A stretch of 9,611 nucleotides of DNA from Immundisolibacteraceae bacterium (GTDB taxonomy: Bacteria > Pseudomonadota > Gammaproteobacteria > Immundisolibacterales > Immundisolibacteraceae). The notes beneath the pieces are model-generated. The model had not been told where the DNA came from, did no database searches, and saw only the letters and a list, made by a program, of their open reading frames with translations. Within the stretch, counting starts at the first letter, position 1; each line of letters begins with the position of its first letter. Location: positions 1 to 9,611 of the forward strand of contig JAHRWJ010000040.1 in the NCBI GenBank assembly GCA_019090185.1. The letters are read 5' to 3'. The translations under genes were made by a program, and so were the position numbers. Positions 8,084-9,611 of this stretch are shown here, one piece after another.

Positions 8084-9295
8084 CTAATCTTTACCAATTC
8101 TCGCTAGTGCAATAGTACTGGCCAGCACCAGCAGCAGCAATGCGCCAGCCACCACCATAAACGCCACCTGTAGTCCGGCGCGCTGCACAATCACACCCAG
8201 CAGAACCGGCACAAACAGATAGCCGGTTCGGTTAAACATCGAGCGCATGCCCAGCACCAGGCCACGCTCGGAGTTGTCGGTGTGACGCCCAATAGCAGCA
8301 AGAATCTGCGGCAGGCTAATACCCTGGCCAAGGCCGTGCAGCAGCGTCCAGAATGCGATGGCGGTCAAGGTGTTGTAAAACGGCACCATGGCGATGCTCA
8401 GCAACGAGAGCCCCACCGACAAGCCAAGCACCGTAGCCGTAGAGAACCGTCTGCCAAGCGGCGCAGCTATCAAAGTGCCAATCGACGTACCGACATGAAT
8501 GAGCGCAAATAACTGCCCCATGGCCGTAATCGAGGTGCCAATATCGTTCAGGTGAACCGGATAAAAGGAGCTGTTAATGGCCGCCGCTGCTAACCGCAGC
8601 AGGGTAAAAGACATAATCACCACGATGATAGGCCGGGCCAGTAACGGCAACGCATCGACATAACTGGCAATCATCACCTCAATTAATTTTCTGCTCTCAT
8701 TTACGGGGCGGTGCAGATTAGGCAGTAGCCAGGCGACCAGAAACAGACTGCCACCCCAGCAAGCCATAAATTTAAAACCACTGGCCAAATCAATATGTTC
8801 AGAAAGCCAGCCAGCCGCAAGTGGGGTGATTAACATGCCGATGCCGGCGACAAATGAGAAGTGCCCCATAAAACGCTGCCGACGCGCCGCAGAGATAAAC
8901 CGCATCGCATAGGACTGGGTCGCGACCCAACTCATAGCGCGAAAAAAACCACCGACAACCGCCACTAGGCAGAGCAGGTAAAAATCATCAAACAGAGTAT
9001 AGGCAAGGGTACTCAAAGCCACCCCAACCGCACTGACCATCATCATCCTTCGATCACCAAAATGATCGCAAAAAGCACCACCAGGCAGGGCAAACAGAAT
9101 CGGCCCCACCGAGCCCACTGCGACCAGCACCCCTAACTGGGTCGGCGGCAGCTGCTGCTGTAACGCTAGCAGCGGCAACAGAAAACCAATCAGCGCTTCG
9201 GTGGCGATCGCGAATAAAGCACCACTGCAGACCAATGCATAGCGCCACCGAGAATCATCATGGCGGACGGATTCTGTTGTTATAGGCTCGACCAT
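8084..9295 (-). CDS. Major facilitator superfamily transporter (12 TM)
   Basis: This 403-residue inner-membrane protein has about twelve hydrophobic segments in two halves separated by a polar loop near residues 195-210 (NLHRPVNESRK). The MFS motif A follows TM2 at 73-83 (GGAFCDHFGDRR with Asp77, Gly80, Arg82, Arg83). A degenerate copy (APLGRRF) occurs at the equivalent place in the second half. Length and layout fit drug/metabolite:proton antiporters, but nothing specifies the substrate. No signal peptide is expected. The ATG at 9295 has no clear Shine-Dalgarno, though it gives a short polar N-terminus before TM1, which is normal. It precedes the glutathione transferase gene in a probable two-gene unit; an efflux or uptake role linked to that enzyme is inference only. 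Confidence 0.9.
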   Translation of the reverse strand: MVEPITTESVRHDDSRWRYALVCSGALFAIATEALIGFLLPLLALQQQLPPTQLGVLVAVGSVGPILFALPGGAFCDHFGDRRMMMVSAVGVALSTLAYTLFDDFYLLCLVAVVGGFFRAMSWVATQSYAMRFISAARRQRFMGHFSFVAGIGMLITPLAAGWLSEHIDLASGFKFMACWGGSLFLVAWLLPNLHRPVNESRKLIEVMIASYVDALPLLARPIIVVIMSFTLLRLAAAAINSSFYPVHLNDIGTSITAMGQLFALIHVGTSIGTLIAAPLGRRFSTATVLGLSVGLSLLSIAMVPFYNTLTAIAFWTLLHGLGQGISLPQILAAIGRHTDNSERGLVLGMRSMFNRTGYLFVPVLLGVIVQRAGLQVAFMVVAGALLLLVLASTIALARIGKD

Positions 9296-9319
9296 TACGG
9301 TTTATTCACTTGAGGTTGG

Positions 9320-9347
9320 ATAACAGACATTCAGTCGTTTGGACCAA
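9320..9347 (-). promoter_or_regulatory. Weak sigma-70-like promoter candidate before the MFS gene
   Basis: On the minus strand TTGGTC (9342-9347) and TGTTAT (9320-9325) are separated by 16 nt, about 25 nt before the ATG. Both hexamers are imperfect. It is offered because the 82-bp gap between the upstream stop and this gene is the only place for a promoter of the MFS/transferase unit. Read-through from the upstream gene is equally possible. Confidence 0.2.
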
Positions 9348-9377
9348 TTCATTTCGGACTGACGGTTAACCACAGAA

Positions 9378-9611
9378 TTAATCAGCGATTGCCCCATGGC
9401 CCTGGCGATGGATTCGATAGTACCCAACTGCGACTAATATGGCGGGTATCAATAGCCATCCAGCGGGTGCCAGGGCGCACAAACTTGCCGCCAGCAACAA
9501 CAACCGGGTTGTCATCGCCAAAGGCGCGCGATCATACCCTTCAAGAACCAGTGATAACAGCCATATCCCTAGCCCGGTACCGACCAATGCCACCACAATT
9601 TGAACAACCGA
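9378..9611 (-). CDS. C-terminal end of a membrane protein, probably a fused TRAP transporter permease (5' partial)
   Basis: The frame is open to the window edge on the minus strand and ends in TAA at 9378-9380, giving 77 visible residues. Two to three hydrophobic segments are seen: VVALVGTGLGIWLLSLVLEG, then RLLLLAASLCALAP and WLLIPAILVAVGYY, before a short polar tail. The 'GxxxxxxxLEGY...P...TRLLLLAA...L.P' pattern resembles the extreme C-terminus of fused 4TM/12TM TRAP permeases, which import organic acids with an extracytoplasmic binding protein. A GTG at 9594-9596 could start a short 72-residue protein, but the frame continues past it without a stop and there is no reason to favour it. 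The rest of the gene would lie beyond the window. The membrane nature is clear; the TRAP assignment is from recalled pattern only. Confidence 0.55.
   Translation of the reverse strand, partial: SVVQIVVALVGTGLGIWLLSLVLEGYDRAPLAMTTRLLLLAASLCALAPAGWLLIPAILVAVGYYRIHRQGHGAIAD

Noticed and set aside
9339..9371. Short palindromes TTGGACCAA and GGTTAACC downstream of the TRAP-like gene as an operator or terminator.
   Set aside because: Each is only 8-9 bp, not repeated, without a T-tract; chance occurrence is likely.
1..9611. CRISPR array, tRNA/rRNA, riboswitch, insertion sequence or prophage signals.
   Set aside because: No regularly spaced repeats, no cloverleaf or ribosomal sequence, no transposase or integrase, and almost every base belongs to a recognisable gene.

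Overview
The window looks like ordinary chromosome from a gammaproteobacterium, probably free-living and possibly marine. The basis is inference: roughly balanced GC content, dense operons with 4-bp ATGA overlaps, BarA/TorS-style hybrid kinases with Hpt domains, a PleD-type diguanylate cyclase, and the tail of what looks like a fused TRAP permease. No species-diagnostic sequence was seen, and there are no RNA genes, mobile elements or CRISPR arrays.

Left part (1-7362, + strand): a signalling operon. After the last codons of an unidentified upstream gene come four genes. The first is a cytoplasmic PAS hybrid histidine kinase (HK1, 840 aa; HisKA-HATPase-REC-REC-Hpt). The second is a secreted PhnD-like solute-binding protein (308 aa). 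The third is a membrane-anchored hybrid kinase (HK2, 941 aa; TM-periplasmic sensor-TM-HAMP-HisKA-HATPase-REC-REC-Hpt). The fourth is a REC-GGDEF response regulator (316 aa) with intact GGEEF active site and RxxD inhibitory site. The binding protein, HK2 and cyclase are joined by ATGA overlaps. No ABC permease or ATPase is present in the window, so the binding protein is more likely a sensory subunit than a transport subunit. The inferred route is: periplasmic ligand, then binding protein, HK2 (His289, Asp575/Asp715, His885), then Asp52 of the cyclase and c-di-GMP output. HK1 would be a second, cytoplasmic input to the same regulator. HK1 and HK2 are clear paralogues over their whole kinase-REC-REC-Hpt portion.

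Right part (7394-9611, - strand, convergent with the signalling operon): reading leftward there is the 3' end of a membrane protein resembling the C-terminus of a fused TRAP transporter permease, then a 12-TM major facilitator transporter, then a glutathione S-transferase-like protein with a strong ribosome binding site. The last two are separated by 42 bp and probably form a small operon. The 31-bp convergent junction holds a perfect 14-bp palindrome.

The most interesting unit is the tandem hybrid-kinase / PhnD-like binding protein / diguanylate cyclase cassette. In layout it resembles the known LuxP-LuxQ and TorT-TorS sensing pairs, but with a different binding-protein family and a c-di-GMP output. 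No gene-free stretch longer than 300 bases occurs.
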